Below are positions 33,318-45,556 of a stretch of 64,000 bases of DNA, in pieces. Made by a program: the position numbers and the translations under genes. The first letter of the stretch is position 1. Each line of letters begins with the position of its first letter. Origin of the DNA: Pseudomonas siliginis (lineage in GTDB: Bacteria; Pseudomonadota; Gammaproteobacteria; Pseudomonadales; Pseudomonadaceae); the NCBI RefSeq assembly GCF_019145195.1, contig NZ_JAHSTW010000007.1, positions 62,001 to 126,000 of the forward strand, given 5' to 3'. The notes under the pieces are model-generated. The model did not search any database. It was not told the DNA's origin and saw nothing but the letters and a program-made list of their open reading frames with translations.

Positions 33318-34232
33318 ATGCGCATCGTTCCCCATATCCTGGGCGCAGCCATTGCTGCCGCTCTGATCAGCACGCCAGTTTTCGCCGCCGAGCTCACCGG
33401 CACCCTGAAGAAGATCAAAGAGTCCGGTGTCATCACCCTGGGCCACCGTGACGCCTCCATTCCGTTCTCCTACATCGCTGATGCATCCGGCAAGCCGGTC
33501 GGCTACTCGCACGACATCCAGCTGGCAATCGTCGAAGCGATCAAGAAAGACCTCGACCTGCCGAACCTGCAAGTCAAATACAACCTCGTTACCTCGCAGA
33601 CCCGTATCCCGCTGGTGCAGAACGGCACCGTGGACGTCGAGTGCGGTTCGACCACCAACAACGTCGAGCGTCAGCAGCAGGTCGACTTCTCCGTCGGCAT
33701 CTTCGAAATCGGTACCCGTCTGCTGTCCAAGAAAGACTCCAAGTACAAGGATTTCGACGATCTGAAAGGCAAGAACGTCGTAACCACCGCCGGTACTACT
33801 TCCGAGCGCATTCTCAAGGCGATGAACGCCGACAAGCAGATGGGCATGAACGTCATCTCCGCCAAAGACCACGGCGAGTCCTTCCAGATGCTGGAATCGG
33901 GCCGTGCCGTTGCGTTCATGATGGATGACGCGCTGCTGGCCGGCGAAGCCGCCAAGGCCAAGAAAGCCGCCGATTGGGAAGTGACCGGCACGCCACAGTC
34001 GTACGAAATCTACGGCTGCATGATGCGCAAAGGCGACGAGCCGTTCAAAAAGGCTGTGGATGACGCGATCAAGGCCACCTACGCTTCGGGCGACATCAAC
34101 AAGATCTACGAGAAGTGGTTCATGCAGCCGATTCCGCCAAAAGGCCTGAACCTGAACTTCCCGATGAGCGACGAGCTCAAGACCCTGATCGCCAATCCGA
34201 CCGACAAAGCGGCTGACGACAAGAAGTCCTGA
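33318..34232 (+). CDS. aatJ: Glutamate/aspartate ABC transporter, periplasmic binding protein
   Basis: Family 3 solute-binding protein (GltI/AatJ type), 304 residues. Signal peptide RIVPHILGAAIAAALIST ending near AFA-type VFA/AELT. The ligand-binding core includes GHRDASIPFSYI and the conserved RIPLVQNGTVDVECGSTTNN. First gene of the aatJQMP importer for acidic amino acids. The ATG at 33318 is preferred to a TTG one codon earlier. Confidence 0.95.
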   Translation: MRIVPHILGAAIAAALISTPVFAAELTGTLKKIKESGVITLGHRDASIPFSYIADASGKPVGYSHDIQLAIVEAIKKDLDLPNLQVKYNLVTSQTRIPLVQNGTVDVECGSTTNNVERQQQVDFSVGIFEIGTRLLSKKDSKYKDFDDLKGKNVVTTAGTTSERILKAMNADKQMGMNVISAKDHGESFQMLESGRAVAFMMDDALLAGEAAKAKKAADWEVTGTPQSYEIYGCMMRKGDEPFKKAVDDAIKATYASGDINKIYEKWFMQPIPPKGLNLNFPMSDELKTLIANPTDKAADDKKS

Positions 34233-34248
34233 TTTTCTGACTAACCTT

Positions 34249-34282
34249 ATCCCCTGAGGAGGCGCCTGCCTTTTCAGGGGAT
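34249..34282 (+). promoter_or_regulatory. Intra-operon hairpin after aatJ
   Basis: ATCCCCTGA / TCAGGGGAT stem with a 16-nt loop and no T-run. In ABC operons such hairpins often protect the binding-protein mRNA or reduce read-through to the permeases. Confidence 0.55.
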
Positions 34283-34432
34283 GGTCACTCCCTGCTGGCA
34301 TTTTTCTGGAAACACTCGAACCGGTGGCTGTCGAGCCGATCGCGTGTGCCCGGTCTTTGAAAAAAGACTGGGGAGGGAACGGAGTTCCCCAGGCGGGCAC
34401 TTGTACATCGATCGAATCGAGGGGAGACCCTA

Positions 34433-35179
34433 ATGAATTACAACTGGGACTGGGGCGTGTTCTTCAAGTCCACCGGCGTGGGCAGCGAGACCTATCTCGA
34501 CTGGTTCATCTCCGGTCTGGGCTGGACCATCGCCATCGCCGTCGTGGCGTGGATCATCGCCCTGCTGCTCGGCTCGCTGCTGGGCATCATGCGCACCGTG
34601 CCGAACCGCATCGTATCGGGCATCGCGACCTGCTACGTCGAGCTGTTCCGTAACGTGCCGCTGCTGGTGCAGCTGTTCATCTGGTACTTCCTGGTGCCCG
34701 ATCTGCTGCCGCCGGATCTGCAGGAGTGGTACAAGCAGGACCTCAACCCGACTACTTCGGCCTACCTGAGCGTTGTCGTCTGCCTCGGTCTGTTCACCGC
34801 CGCCCGTGTCTGCGAGCAAGTGCGCACCGGTATCCAGGCACTGCCTCGGGGTCAGGAATCCGCCGCCCGCGCGATGGGTTTCAAGCTGCCGCAGATCTAC
34901 TGGAACGTGCTGCTGCCCCAGGCCTACCGGATCATCATTCCACCGCTCACCTCGGAATTCCTCAACGTATTCAAGAACTCCTCCGTGGCGTCCCTGATCG
35001 GTTTGATGGAATTGCTGGCGCAGACCAAACAGACCGCCGAGTTCTCGGCCAACCTGTTCGAAGCGTTCACCCTGGCAACGCTGATCTATTTCACCCTCAA
35101 CATGAGCCTGATGCTGCTGATGCGCCTGGTCGAGAAGAAAGTCGCGGTGCCCGGCCTGATCTCCGTGGGGGGTAAATAA
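34433..35179 (+). CDS. aatQ: Glutamate/aspartate ABC transporter permease 1
   Basis: GltJ-type inner-membrane subunit, 248 residues, about five helices. The EAA loop is in GQESAARAMGFKLPQIYWNVLLPQA, read in two parts (ESAARAMGF and VLLPQAYRIIIPP). A GGGGAGA ribosome site precedes the ATG. Its stop overlaps the next start (TAATG). Confidence 0.94.
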   Translation: MNYNWDWGVFFKSTGVGSETYLDWFISGLGWTIAIAVVAWIIALLLGSLLGIMRTVPNRIVSGIATCYVELFRNVPLLVQLFIWYFLVPDLLPPDLQEWYKQDLNPTTSAYLSVVVCLGLFTAARVCEQVRTGIQALPRGQESAARAMGFKLPQIYWNVLLPQAYRIIIPPLTSEFLNVFKNSSVASLIGLMELLAQTKQTAEFSANLFEAFTLATLIYFTLNMSLMLLMRLVEKKVAVPGLISVGGK

Positions 35180-35850
35180 TGGAATTCGATTTCAGTGGCA
35201 TCGTCCCGGCCATTCCCGGTTTGTGGAACGGCATGGTGATGACCCTCAAACTGATGGCCATGGGCGTGATCGGCGGGATGATTCTCGGCACGATCCTCGC
35301 GCTGTGCCGTCTGTCGCACAACAAGCTGCTGTCGAGCATAGCTGGCGCCTACGTCAACTATTTCCGCTCGATTCCGCTGCTGCTGGTGATCACCTGGTTC
35401 TACCTGGCGGTGCCGTTCGTGCTGCGCTGGATCACCGGCGAAGACACGCCGATCGGCGCGTTCACCTCCTGCGTCGTGGCGTTCATGATGTTCGAAGCGG
35501 CGTACTTCTGCGAAATCGTCCGTGCCGGTGTGCAGTCGATTTCCAAGGGCCAGATGGGTGCTGCACAAGCGCTGGGCATGAACTACGGGCAGATGATGCG
35601 CCTGATCATCCTGCCGCAGGCGTTCCGCAAGATGACCCCGCTGTTGCTGCAGCAGAGCATCATCCTGTTCCAGGACACCTCGCTGGTCTACACCGTGGGC
35701 CTGGTGGACTTCCTCAACGCCTCGCGCGCCAGCGGCGACATCATCGGCCGCTCCAATGAGTTCCTGATTTTCGCCGGTCTCGTGTACTTCATCATCAGCT
35801 TCGCCGCCTCGCGGTTGGTCAAGCGTCTGCAAAAAAGGTTCGCCGTATGA
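35179..35850 (+). CDS. aatM: Glutamate/aspartate ABC transporter permease 2
   Basis: GltK-type permease of 223 residues, about five helices, EAA loop [20 protein letters not shown]. Pairs with the upstream permease. Overlaps the previous stop by one base and the ATPase start by 4 bp. Confidence 0.94.
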   Translation: MEFDFSGIVPAIPGLWNGMVMTLKLMAMGVIGGMILGTILALCRLSHNKLLSSIAGAYVNYFRSIPLLLVITWFYLAVPFVLRWITGEDTPIGAFTSCVVAFMMFEAAYFCEIVRAGVQSISKGQMGAAQALGMNYGQMMRLIILPQAFRKMTPLLLQQSIILFQDTSLVYTVGLVDFLNASRASGDIIGRSNEFLIFAGLVYFIISFAASRLVKRLQKRFAV

Positions 35851-36581
35851 TCTCTATCAAAAACATCAACAAGTGGTATGGGGACTTCCAGGTGCTGACT
35901 GATTGCAGCACCGAGGTCAAGAAAGGCGAAGTGATCGTGGTCTGTGGCCCGTCGGGTTCCGGCAAGTCGACGCTGATCAAATGCGTCAACGCCCTGGAGC
36001 CGTTCCAGAAAGGTGACGTGGTGGTTGACGGTACGTCGATCGCTGACCCGAAAACCAACCTGCCGAAACTGCGTTCGCGCGTGGGCATGGTGTTCCAGCA
36101 TTTCGAGCTGTTCCCGCACCTGACCATCACCGAAAACCTGACCATCGCGCAGATCAAGGTGCTCGGCCGCAGCAAGGAAGAGGCGACCAAAAAGGGTCTG
36201 CAACTGCTCGAGCGCGTAGGTTTGTCGGCGCACGCCCACAAGCATCCGGGGCAACTGTCCGGTGGTCAGCAACAGCGTGTGGCGATTGCCCGTGCGCTGG
36301 CGATGGACCCGATCGTCATGCTGTTCGACGAACCGACCTCGGCGCTCGACCCGGAAATGGTCAATGAAGTGCTCGACGTCATGGTGCAGTTGGCCCACGA
36401 AGGCATGACCATGATGTGCGTGACCCACGAAATGGGCTTCGCCCGTAAAGTGGCGGACCGGGTGATCTTCATGGACCAGGGCAAGATCATCGAAGACTGC
36501 CCGAAAGAGGAATTCTTCGGCGACATCAGCGCCCGCTCCGAACGCGCGCAGCACTTCCTCGAGAAAATTCTGCAGCACTAA
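35847..36581 (+). CDS. aatP: Glutamate/aspartate ABC transporter ATPase
   Basis: GltL/GlnQ-type ATPase, 244 residues: Walker [14 protein letters not shown]-loop [10 protein letters not shown], signature [15 protein letters not shown], Walker [16 protein letters not shown], switch His in VTHEMGFA. Last gene of aatJQMP. Confidence 0.96.
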   Translation: MISIKNINKWYGDFQVLTDCSTEVKKGEVIVVCGPSGSGKSTLIKCVNALEPFQKGDVVVDGTSIADPKTNLPKLRSRVGMVFQHFELFPHLTITENLTIAQIKVLGRSKEEATKKGLQLLERVGLSAHAHKHPGQLSGGQQQRVAIARALAMDPIVMLFDEPTSALDPEMVNEVLDVMVQLAHEGMTMMCVTHEMGFARKVADRVIFMDQGKIIEDCPKEEFFGDISARSERAQHFLEKILQH

Positions 36582-36639
36582 AAGCAACACACCCGCACCC
36601 TGTTTGCGGGGTGCGGGCAGCCTGACAATGACATCCCCT

Positions 36640-36769
36640 GTGGCGAGGGGATTTATCCCCGTCCGGCTGCGCAGCAGTCGTAAAACCTGTGCATGCGGTC
36701 TTTCAGTTAAACCGCAGCGATGGTTTTGGGGCCGCTTCGCGGCCCAACGGGGATAAATCCCCTCGCCAC
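36640..36769. repeat. REPIN, GAGGGGATTTATCCCC class, 130 bp
   Basis: GTGGCGAGGGGATTTATCCC and its reverse complement enclose inner GCTGCGCAGCAG / GGGCCGCTTCGCGGCCC arms and a variable core. It separates aatP from aauS. Confidence 0.9.
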
Positions 36770-36809
36770 AGGCACAAACAAGTGTTGTGGTTGACCCAAG
36801 GCATCTGTG

Positions 36810-38707
36810 ATGAAATGCGACCCCACTCTTTATCGCGCTGCAGAGCCATCACTTGCCGTGAAGCCCCGTCTGATCCGTCATCTGTTCCTGCCGCCACTGA
36901 TCATCGCCCTGATGGTCGGGCTGGGTTTCATCGGCTTCTGGACCAGTGAACACTTCGGCATCCGCAGCCTCGGCGAGAACGGCCAGCGTCAGCTGGAACT
37001 GCACGCCCGCGCGGTCGAAAGCGAGATCAGCAAATACACCTACCTGCCCAGTCTGCTGGAACTCGAAACCAGCGTGCCGCAGTTGCTGGCCGACCCGACC
37101 CCGGAGCACCGGCAGACGGTCAACGATTACCTCGAAGGCCTGAACCGCCGCAGCCGCAGCCGCGCCATCTACGTCATGGACACCACCGGCCGGGTCATGG
37201 CCACCAGCAACTGGCGCGATGTCGACAGTTATCTGGGTGAGGACCTGTCCTTCCGCGCCTATTTCAAAGACGCCGTGCGCGGCCAGCCCGGGCGTTTCTA
37301 TGGCATCGGCAGCACCAATGGCGAACCCGGTTACTACCTCGCCCACGGCCTCGAAGAGCACGGCAAGATCATCGGTGTCGCGGTGGTCAAAGTGCGTCTG
37401 GAAGCCATGGAAGAACGCTGGCAGCGCGCGCGTCTGGAAGCGTTCGTCAGCGACGAGAACGGCATCATCATTCTGTCCAGCGATCCTGCCAGGCGGCTGA
37501 AATCGGTGATCCCGCTCAGCGATGAGGTCAAGGAAAAACTCGCCCGCAGCCTGCAGTACTACTGGTTCCCGCTCAACGAACTGCAACCGCTGGCCCGCGA
37601 GACACTGGCCGAAGGCGTGGAGAAACTGACCTTCCCGGCCAACAGCGAATTGCAGCCCGACGAAGACGACATCAGTTATCTGGCGCAAACCCGACTGCTG
37701 AGCGACACGCCGTGGAATTTCACCCTGCTCACGCCATTGCAGGACCTGCGCCGCGAAGCCATCAACCAAGGCATCCTGGTGGCGGTGGCGTTTGCCCTGT
37801 TCGCCTTCCTGCTGATTGCCTGGAACGAGCGGCGCAAAGTCCTCGCCACCCGCCTCGCCGCCCGCGAAGCGTTGCAGGAAGCCAACAGCCAATTGGAGCG
37901 TCGGATTACCGAACGCACCGCCGATCTGCGCGCCAGCAACGAACGCCTGAAGAGTCAGATCCGCGAGCGCCGTCAGGCTGAGGAGACGTTGCGCCGCGCT
38001 CAGGATGAACTGGTGCAGGCGGGCAAACTCGCGGCCATCGGCCAGATGTCGACCAGCATCGCCCATGAATTGAACCAGCCGCTGGCGGCCATGCGCACGC
38101 TGTCGGGCAACACCGTGCGCTTTCTCGAGCGCGGCCAGCTCGACGTCGCCAGCACCAACCTCAAGACCATCAACGACCTGATCGACCGCATGGGCCGGAT
38201 CACCGCCAGCCTGCGTTCGTTCGCCCGGCGCGGCGACAACAAGGGTCAGGCCAGTCTCGGCAAAGCCGTCGACGCCGCCTTGCAAGTGCTCGGCGCGCGC
38301 GTGGAAAACACCGCGCTGCAGATTCACCGGCAGTTTGCCGATGTGCAATTGCTGATCGATCAGACCCGCCTCGAACAGATCCTCGTCAACCTGATCGGCA
38401 ACGCCCTCGACGCCATGCACGCGCAACCGCAGCCGCAGCTGTGGCTGGAGGGTGAAGAATTCAACGGCAAGTATCGCTTGCGGGTGCGTGACAACGGCCA
38501 CGGCATCGACGCCGAAGCGCGCAAGCATCTGTTCGAACCGTTCTTCACCACCAAGCCCGGCGAGCAAGGCCTGGGACTGGGCCTGACCCTGTCCGCCAGC
38601 CTCGCCGCCGCTACCGGCGGGCACCTGGGTGTCGAACACCCGGCCGGCGGTGGCACCACTTTCGTCCTCAGTTTACCGTTGGTAAGCCCTACTCCTGCCG
38701 AGCCAAT

Positions 38708-38711
<4 letters not shown>
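36810..38711 (+). CDS. aauS: Sensor histidine kinase AauS
   Basis: Membrane sensor of the DctB class, 633 residues: TM1 at about 22-42, a large periplasmic double-Cache-like domain (about 45-320), TM2 at about 325-345, a coiled coil, HisKA with phospho-His H419 in SIAHELNQPLAAM, and HATPase with NLIGNALDAM (N box), DNGHGID and GLGLGLTLSAS (G boxes). It senses or responds to acidic amino acids in P. putida. ATG at 36810, one codon after a GTG; overlaps aauR by 4 bp. Confidence 0.92.
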
Positions 38712-40032
<1,321 letters not shown>

Positions 40033-40033
<1 letters not shown>

Positions 40034-40371
40034 TGGATCTGATTCTCAAAGCCGCTATCGGCGCCGCAGTGGTGCTGATCCTCGCGGCACTGTCCAAGAC
40101 CAGGAACTATTACATCGCCGGCCTGGTGCCGCTGTTCCCGACCTTTGCCCTGATCGCGCATTACATCGTCGGCAAGGGCCGCTCGGTCGACGACCTGAAG
40201 ACCACGATCGTGTTTGGGATGTGGTCGATCATTCCCTACTTCGTGTACCTGGCGACGTTGTATGTGATGGTCGACCGCATGCGCCTGGAAGCGTCGCTGG
40301 CGCTGGCGGCTGTGGCGTGGTTGATAGCGGCGACGGCGCTGGTCAGCGTGTGGGTCCGGCTGCATGCCTGA
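40033..40371 (+). CDS. glpM: GlpM family membrane protein
   Basis: A 112-residue protein with four hydrophobic helices (start DLILKAAIGAAVVLILAALS). GlpM in P. aeruginosa lies beside glpD and affects alginate; the biochemical role is unknown. Here it overlaps the aauR stop (TGATG) and so is translated with aauSR, about 7 kb away from glpD. Confidence 0.88.
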
Positions 40372-40389
40372 ACCCAGGTGCATCAGCCT

Positions 40390-41298
40390 CTAGCGACCGT
40401 AGACTCGGGCCAGTTGCGCAGACGACAAGGCATCCTCGAACGGCACCGGCACTGACTTCACCGCACCGTAGAGATTGCGGTAGCGCCAGTAGTTGCCGTT
40501 CTGCGCCAGTTGATAACCGCGCTCGACCACGCGCTGGCCGTCGAGCACGTAACGCAGGGTTTCCTGCGCGGCGGGCGGTGGCGTCGGTTGCATCAGGTCG
40601 GCGCTCAATACGCGCATGGATTCATCAATGCATTCGTCCAGCACGGCGGTGACCTTGGCCAGGTCAAGAGCGCCGTCATCGATGCATTGCTTGCCGCAAC
40701 GACGGATCGGCTGACTGGCCACTTCGATGCGCATGCGATACAGCGGCGAGCCGGCGATATCCTGCAACTGCACCTGATTGACCAGCACGAAACTGCCGCG
40801 ATCGGGCGTCAGCATCAGCTTCGGTTCGATCAGCAAGCGTGCCGTGACCGCACCCTCCCCCTGCTTGAATCCGGACACCTGCGACGCCGCCTGAAAACGC
40901 TGTTGCAAGCGCTCCTGCAACGGCACGCCAGCAAGCAGGTCGGCCAGCGGCCGCGATTCGTTCAGCGCGGCTTTTTCGGCATCGCGCTGCAACGTACCGG
41001 AACCCATTTGCGTGTTGATCAGGCTGGCTACCAGAATCCCCGCCAGCCCGGCGCCCGCGCCGGAGCTCGATACCAGCGTGTAACTGGAATTGGCCGCGTT
41101 CACTGCCGCCTTGCTGTCGATCACCGTGCTGGCGCCGACAAACTCCGCCGGCAGTTGCACGTCGACCTTCAGCCCGTGTGCCTGTACATAGCTCATCGCG
41201 GCCTGATCCTTGAAACCGGCCTCGGGTGCCGGTTTCTGCGCACAGCCAGGCAACGCCAGCAGCGAGATCGCCGCGAGTGTCAGCGCCAGTCGTTTCAT
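40390..41298 (-). CDS. Putative lipoprotein, unknown function
   Basis: A 302-residue protein with a lipoprotein signal (LAAISLLALPGC, lipid Cys at residue 19). The mature part is soluble, with a Gly/Ala-rich hydrophobic patch (SSGAGAGLAGILVASLINTQ). No known domain recognised. Overlaps the upstream lipoprotein by 4 bp, so the two are co-translated and probably act together in the envelope. Confidence 0.8.
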   Translation of the reverse strand: MKRLALTLAAISLLALPGCAQKPAPEAGFKDQAAMSYVQAHGLKVDVQLPAEFVGASTVIDSKAAVNAANSSYTLVSSSGAGAGLAGILVASLINTQMGSGTLQRDAEKAALNESRPLADLLAGVPLQERLQQRFQAASQVSGFKQGEGAVTARLLIEPKLMLTPDRGSFVLVNQVQLQDIAGSPLYRMRIEVASQPIRRCGKQCIDDGALDLAKVTAVLDECIDESMRVLSADLMQPTPPPAAQETLRYVLDGQRVVERGYQLAQNGNYWRYRNLYGAVKSVPVPFEDALSSAQLARVYGR

Positions 41299-41990
41299 TG
41301 TGCGAACGGGGCAATCATTTGCTGACGGCTGTTATCCATCGCCTGATAAAACGCGTTGGACAGGTTGGTGTAGGACGGCTCGTCCCACTCACCTTGCGCG
41401 GCTTGCACAGCGGCGAATGGCTGGTACCACAAGAGTTTGTTGTCCGACAGATCGATCACCATGCCCTGGCCGCCGACCTGGGCCATCGGCACGCTGGTGG
41501 GCACAATGCTGTAGTAACTGCGGGTGGCACCGGTGGCATAAATCGACACCAGCAACAGACGGTCGATGCCGTGGGCAGCTTTCATCGGCGACAGATCCTT
41601 GGTCATGTAGCCCTCGCGGAAATCGACTTCCTTGAAGGTCTTCAGATCGACCTTTTCATCAATGCGCTTGGCCTTGTAGCCCTTGGCTTGCAGCTTGGCG
41701 ACGATGGCGTCGGGCAGGGTTTCCAGATCGCGCACCTGCCAGGTCTCGACGTTGGCGCTGAGCTTGCTGTTGACGCCGGCATTGATGGCGTAATCGAGGA
41801 TGCCCTGATTGCCGGTCAGCGCCAGCACCGGCGACGGTACGACGGTAATGGCCACACCGATGGTCGGCTCTTTGGCGTCCCAGAACTGTTTGTCCAGGGC
41901 CACCGGCGGTTGCACATGGGCGCAGCCGGTGAGAGTCAGTACGGCGAGCAGAGCCAGTGCGGCCCATTGACGTGTAGCGCGAAAAATCAT
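41295..41990 (-). CDS. Putative lipoprotein, unknown function
   Basis: A 231-residue protein with a lipobox LTLTGCAH (Cys at about 23). The mature part has mixed alpha/beta character, including AHGIDRLLLVSIYATGATRSYYS. First gene of a two-lipoprotein operon. No family I can name. Confidence 0.8.
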   Translation of the reverse strand: MIFRATRQWAALALLAVLTLTGCAHVQPPVALDKQFWDAKEPTIGVAITVVPSPVLALTGNQGILDYAINAGVNSKLSANVETWQVRDLETLPDAIVAKLQAKGYKAKRIDEKVDLKTFKEVDFREGYMTKDLSPMKAAHGIDRLLLVSIYATGATRSYYSIVPTSVPMAQVGGQGMVIDLSDNKLLWYQPFAAVQAAQGEWDEPSYTNLSNAFYQAMDNSRQQMIAPFAQ

Positions 41991-42097
41991 GGATCAAGTC
42001 CCTATGTCTGAAAACGTTCCTGCGCCTTATCGGCAACAACGCGGCAAACAATAGTGGCACATTGATATTTTTTTGGCGACAGGATGCTGGCGCACTC

Positions 42098-43132
42098 TTA
42101 CAGCAGATTGTTCGGCGCCGCCGGATCGACCCGAGCCCAATGCGAAGTGTCCTCGCGATGCGCCTGTAAATACGGCAGCACCGCCGCCAGCAACGGCTCC
42201 TTGAACGCCTCCTGAAAGCGATGCGCCAGTCCCGGAATCAGTTTCAACTGACTGCCCTGAATGTGCGCCGCCAGATGCACGCCGTGCATCACCGGCAGCA
42301 GCGGATCTGCCGTGCCGTGCACCACCAGGGTCGGCACGCGCAGCTGATTGAGCAATGCCACCCGGCTCGGCTCGGCAAGTATCGCCATGATTTGCCGTTT
42401 GACGCCTTCGGGGTTGAACGCGCGGTCGTAGGACGCCGCCGCCTGTTGCAACAGCGCTTGGCGATCATCGGTTACCGCCGGGCTACCGAGTGCCGCGAGC
42501 AGATCGGCCTGTTGCTCCAGTGCCACTTCGCGATTCGGCGCGCCCCGCCGCGAGAGCAACTGCACCAGCGCCGCACTCGGTGCCGGCAGGCCTTCAGCGC
42601 CGGAAGTGGTCATGATCAGCGTCAGGCTTTCCACCCGCTGCGGCGCCATCGCCGCCATGTGCTGGGCGATCATCCCGCCCATGCTCGCGCCCAGCACGTG
42701 GAATTGCTCAACCTTCAGCGCCGTCATCAAACCCAGCGCATCGTCGGCCATGTCGGTCAGGCTGTAGGGCGCCGAAACCGGCAAACCGAGTTTGTAGCGC
42801 AGCACTTCGAAGGTCAGATTGGCCTCGATCGGCGCTTGCCGCCAGGTCGACAGGCCGACGTCGCGGTTGTCATAACGAATCACCCGAAACCCTTGCTGAC
42901 ACAGCGCGACCACGACTTCGTCCGGCCAGTGAATCAACTGCCCACCCAGGCCCATGACCAGCAACAGCGCCGGGTCCGATGCGCGGCCGATACTTTGATA
43001 GGCAAGACTGACCTGCGCCAGCTCGGCGTGCTCGGTCGGCACGTTGACATCGCAGCGCCCGGCTGCAAACGAGCCGGCCCCGAACAAAAGCGCGGCCAAC
43101 GCGGCCGCGACTGAAAAAACTCTCTTGAACAT
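42098..43132 (-). CDS. Secreted alpha/beta hydrolase
   Basis: A 344-residue hydrolase with an N-terminal signal peptide ([20 protein letters not shown]). The fold shows the oxyanion region [10 protein letters not shown], the nucleophile elbow GASMGG (Ser), an Asp near HGTADPLLP and a C-terminal GLAHRF His. Probably periplasmic; substrate unknown. The ATG at 43132 gives the signal peptide. Divergent from metR. Confidence 0.88.
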   Translation of the reverse strand: MFKRVFSVAAALAALLFGAGSFAAGRCDVNVPTEHAELAQVSLAYQSIGRASDPALLLVMGLGGQLIHWPDEVVVALCQQGFRVIRYDNRDVGLSTWRQAPIEANLTFEVLRYKLGLPVSAPYSLTDMADDALGLMTALKVEQFHVLGASMGGMIAQHMAAMAPQRVESLTLIMTTSGAEGLPAPSAALVQLLSRRGAPNREVALEQQADLLAALGSPAVTDDRQALLQQAAASYDRAFNPEGVKRQIMAILAEPSRVALLNQLRVPTLVVHGTADPLLPVMHGVHLAAHIQGSQLKLIPGLAHRFQEAFKEPLLAAVLPYLQAHREDTSHWARVDPAAPNNLL

Positions 43133-43348
43133 GAAAAACACCAAAACGCAGCACCCCAGTAGAGCGCGAGTCTGATGAAGTTCGAACAAGCGCGCTGCCA
43201 CAGTTGCATGACAGTTTGATGAAGAGTGCCGAGCGGTCGACTGTCGAGTGCTCCGCCGGATCCTGGCCTACAGATCGACAAAGCGTGCTCCATGAGACAA
43301 ACTCACCTTCCACGCATTCGTCACAAGTTTTCTTCATGGAGCCCGCCG

Positions 43349-44266
43349 GTGCTTGAAATCCGACATCTGAAAACCCTGCATGCCCTGCGCGAGGCCGACA
43401 GCCTGGTCGACGCCGCCGACCGTTTGCATCTGACACAGTCAGCACTGTCGCACCAATTCAAAGAGCTGGAAGAGCGCATGGGCATGCAGTTGTTCGTGCG
43501 CAAGACCAAACCGGTGCGCTTCACCAGCGCCGGTCTGCGTCTGCTGCAACTGGCCGACGCCACTCTGCCGCTGTTGCGTGCTGCGGAACGGGACATTGGT
43601 CGGCTGGCCGGTGGCACCGCCGGGCGTCTGCACATGGCGATCGAATGCCACAGCTGCTTCCAGTGGCTGATGCCGACCATCGACCAGTTCCGCGATGCCT
43701 GGCCGGAAGTCGAGCTGGACCTGGCTTCGGGATTTGCTTTCGCCCCGCTGCCGGCGCTGGCGCGCGGCGATCTGGATCTGGTGGTGACCTCCGATCCGCT
43801 GGAAATTGCCGGCATCACTTACGTGCCGCTGTTCACTTACGAAGCCATGCTCGCCGTGGCCAATCAGCATGCGCTGGCGGGCAAGCCGTACATCGTTCCC
43901 GAAGACTTGTTGACCGAAACGCTGATTACCTACCCGGTGGAACGCGATCGCCTGGACATCTTCACCCGCTTCCTCGAACCGGCCGACATCGAACCTGCGC
44001 AGGTGCGCACTTCGGAACTGACGGTGATGATGATGCAACTGGTCGCCAGCGGCCGTGGCGTCTGCGGCATGCCGCACTGGGCGCTGCATGAATACAGCTC
44101 GCGCGGCTATGTGAAGGGCAAACGGTTGGGTGAAAAGGGCTTGTTCGCGACGCTGTACGCGGCGATTCGCACGGACATGCTCGACGCGCCGTACATGCGC
44201 GATTTCCTCCTGACCGCCAAGGACACCTCGTTTTCGACCCTCGATGGGGTCAGTGCCGTACGCTGA
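43349..44266 (+). CDS. metR: LysR-type regulator MetR (GTG start)
   Basis: Activator of methionine synthesis genes that uses homocysteine as co-effector. It is 305 residues: helix-turn-helix in [20 protein letters not shown], then the co-inducer domain. The GTG at 43349 gives the family start (M/V)[17 protein letters not shown] with GGAG 8 nt upstream. A palindrome TGAGACAAACTCA at 43293-43305 is close to the MetR box TGAA-N5-TTCA, with one mismatch per half. Confidence 0.92.
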   Translation: MLEIRHLKTLHALREADSLVDAADRLHLTQSALSHQFKELEERMGMQLFVRKTKPVRFTSAGLRLLQLADATLPLLRAAERDIGRLAGGTAGRLHMAIECHSCFQWLMPTIDQFRDAWPEVELDLASGFAFAPLPALARGDLDLVVTSDPLEIAGITYVPLFTYEAMLAVANQHALAGKPYIVPEDLLTETLITYPVERDRLDIFTRFLEPADIEPAQVRTSELTVMMMQLVASGRGVCGMPHWALHEYSSRGYVKGKRLGEKGLFATLYAAIRTDMLDAPYMRDFLLTAKDTSFSTLDGVSAVR

Positions 44267-44289
44267 TTTTTCCGAGCAAGAGTTCCCCC

Positions 44290-44378
44290 TGTGGGAGCGA
44301 GCCTGCTCGCGAAGCGGTGGATGATTCAGCGATGATGTCGGCTGGACGGACGCCTTCGCGAGCAGGCTCGCTCCCACA
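44290..44378. repeat. REPIN, GAGCGAGCC class, 89 bp
   Basis: TGTGGGAGCGAGCCTGCTCG and its reverse complement around a 43-bp core, between convergent metR and the GNAT gene. Confidence 0.9.
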
Positions 44379-44395
44379 AGAATTGTCGTGGTGGG

Positions 44396-44893
44396 TCAGA
44401 GCTGGCGCCACATGTGGATCTTGTCGAAGTAGTCTTCGCCCACCCGCACGGCGAGTGGTTCGAGGCCGTACTGAATGAAGCCGCAACGCTGGTACAACTG
44501 AAAAGCCGCTTCATTGCCGGCGGTGACAGTGAGCTGCAGCAGTTTCAGCGCCGGATGCTTTTGCGCCTCGAGCAAAGCCGCTTGGACCAGATCAAACCCT
44601 AGACCCTTGCGACGAAAATCCGCCGAAACATACATGCCGAACAGCGTGGCCTTGTGTCGTGCCTTCTCGCGCGGTTCAAAGGCCAGGCCGACAATCCCGG
44701 CCAACGTCCCGGCATCGAATGCCCCCAGCACCACATCGAGCTTGCTGGTCAGGCGCCCTTCCCACCAACTCAATGGCATCACCGCGCGTTCGCGCACGCT
44801 GGAGGTGAACGCCTGCGGATGCCGGTCGTAGGCTTGCAGCATCAGTTCGCGGTAAGCCAGGGCATGGCTGGCGTCCAGCCGTTCGATCCACAT
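44396..44893 (-). CDS. GNAT family N-acetyltransferase
   Basis: A 165-residue acetyltransferase. The CoA-binding motif is in YVSADFRRKGLGFDLV (R-K-G-L-G), followed by LQLTVTAGNEAAFQLYQRCGF. Substrate unknown. Its start is one base from the end of the LysE gene, so the two may share a transcript. Confidence 0.9.
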   Translation of the reverse strand: MWIERLDASHALAYRELMLQAYDRHPQAFTSSVRERAVMPLSWWEGRLTSKLDVVLGAFDAGTLAGIVGLAFEPREKARHKATLFGMYVSADFRRKGLGFDLVQAALLEAQKHPALKLLQLTVTAGNEAAFQLYQRCGFIQYGLEPLAVRVGEDYFDKIHMWRQL

Positions 44894-44894
44894 G

Positions 44895-45533
44895 TCAGGC
44901 GGTCCGGCGTTGTTCGAGCATCAGCCGTACGGCAAGGCCACCGAGGACCATGCCCATGAAATAACGCTGCATCGCCAGCCACGTCGGGTTGCGCACAAAC
45001 CACGAAGCGATGCCCGCGGCGAACAGCGCGATCAACAGATTGACGCTGAAGCTGACGCCGATCTGCGTGAGACCGAGGATGATGCTTTGGGTGAACACCG
45101 AGCCGTGCTCAGGGCTGATGAATTGCGGGAACACCGACAGATAGAACACGGCGATTTTCGGGTTCAGGGCGCTGGTGAGAAAGCCCATGGTGATCAGCTT
45201 GCGCGACGAGTCCGGCGGCAATTGCTGCGCTTCGAACGGCGAACGCGCGCCGGGTTTCAGCGCTTGCCAGGCCAGCCACAGCAGGTACAGCGCACCGGCC
45301 CATTTCAACACTTCATAAGCCATCGGCACGGCCAGAAATACCGCCGTCAAACCCGCCGCCGCGGCGAACATATGCACGAAGAACCCGCCGACCACGCCAA
45401 GCAACGAAGTCACCCCCGCGCGGCGTCCCTGACAGATCGAACGCGAGATCAGATAGATCATGTTCGGCCCCGGCGTCAGCACCATTAGCAATGCGGCGGC
45501 GGCGAAGATCAGCAGGTCTTGCAGCGGGATCAT
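44895..45533 (-). CDS. LysE/RhtB family amino acid exporter
   Basis: A 212-residue inner-membrane protein with about six helices; the family motif is LTPGPNMIYLISRSICQGRRAG read as GPNMIYLISRSICQG. Exports amino acids or homoserine-type compounds in known relatives; the exact substrate is not predictable. Tightly linked with the GNAT gene downstream and the NUDIX gene upstream. Confidence 0.92.
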   Translation of the reverse strand: MIPLQDLLIFAAAALLMVLTPGPNMIYLISRSICQGRRAGVTSLLGVVGGFFVHMFAAAAGLTAVFLAVPMAYEVLKWAGALYLLWLAWQALKPGARSPFEAQQLPPDSSRKLITMGFLTSALNPKIAVFYLSVFPQFISPEHGSVFTQSIILGLTQIGVSFSVNLLIALFAAGIASWFVRNPTWLAMQRYFMGMVLGGLAVRLMLEQRRTA

Positions 45534-45556
45534 GGCAAAGTCCTTTGCGGGAATGA

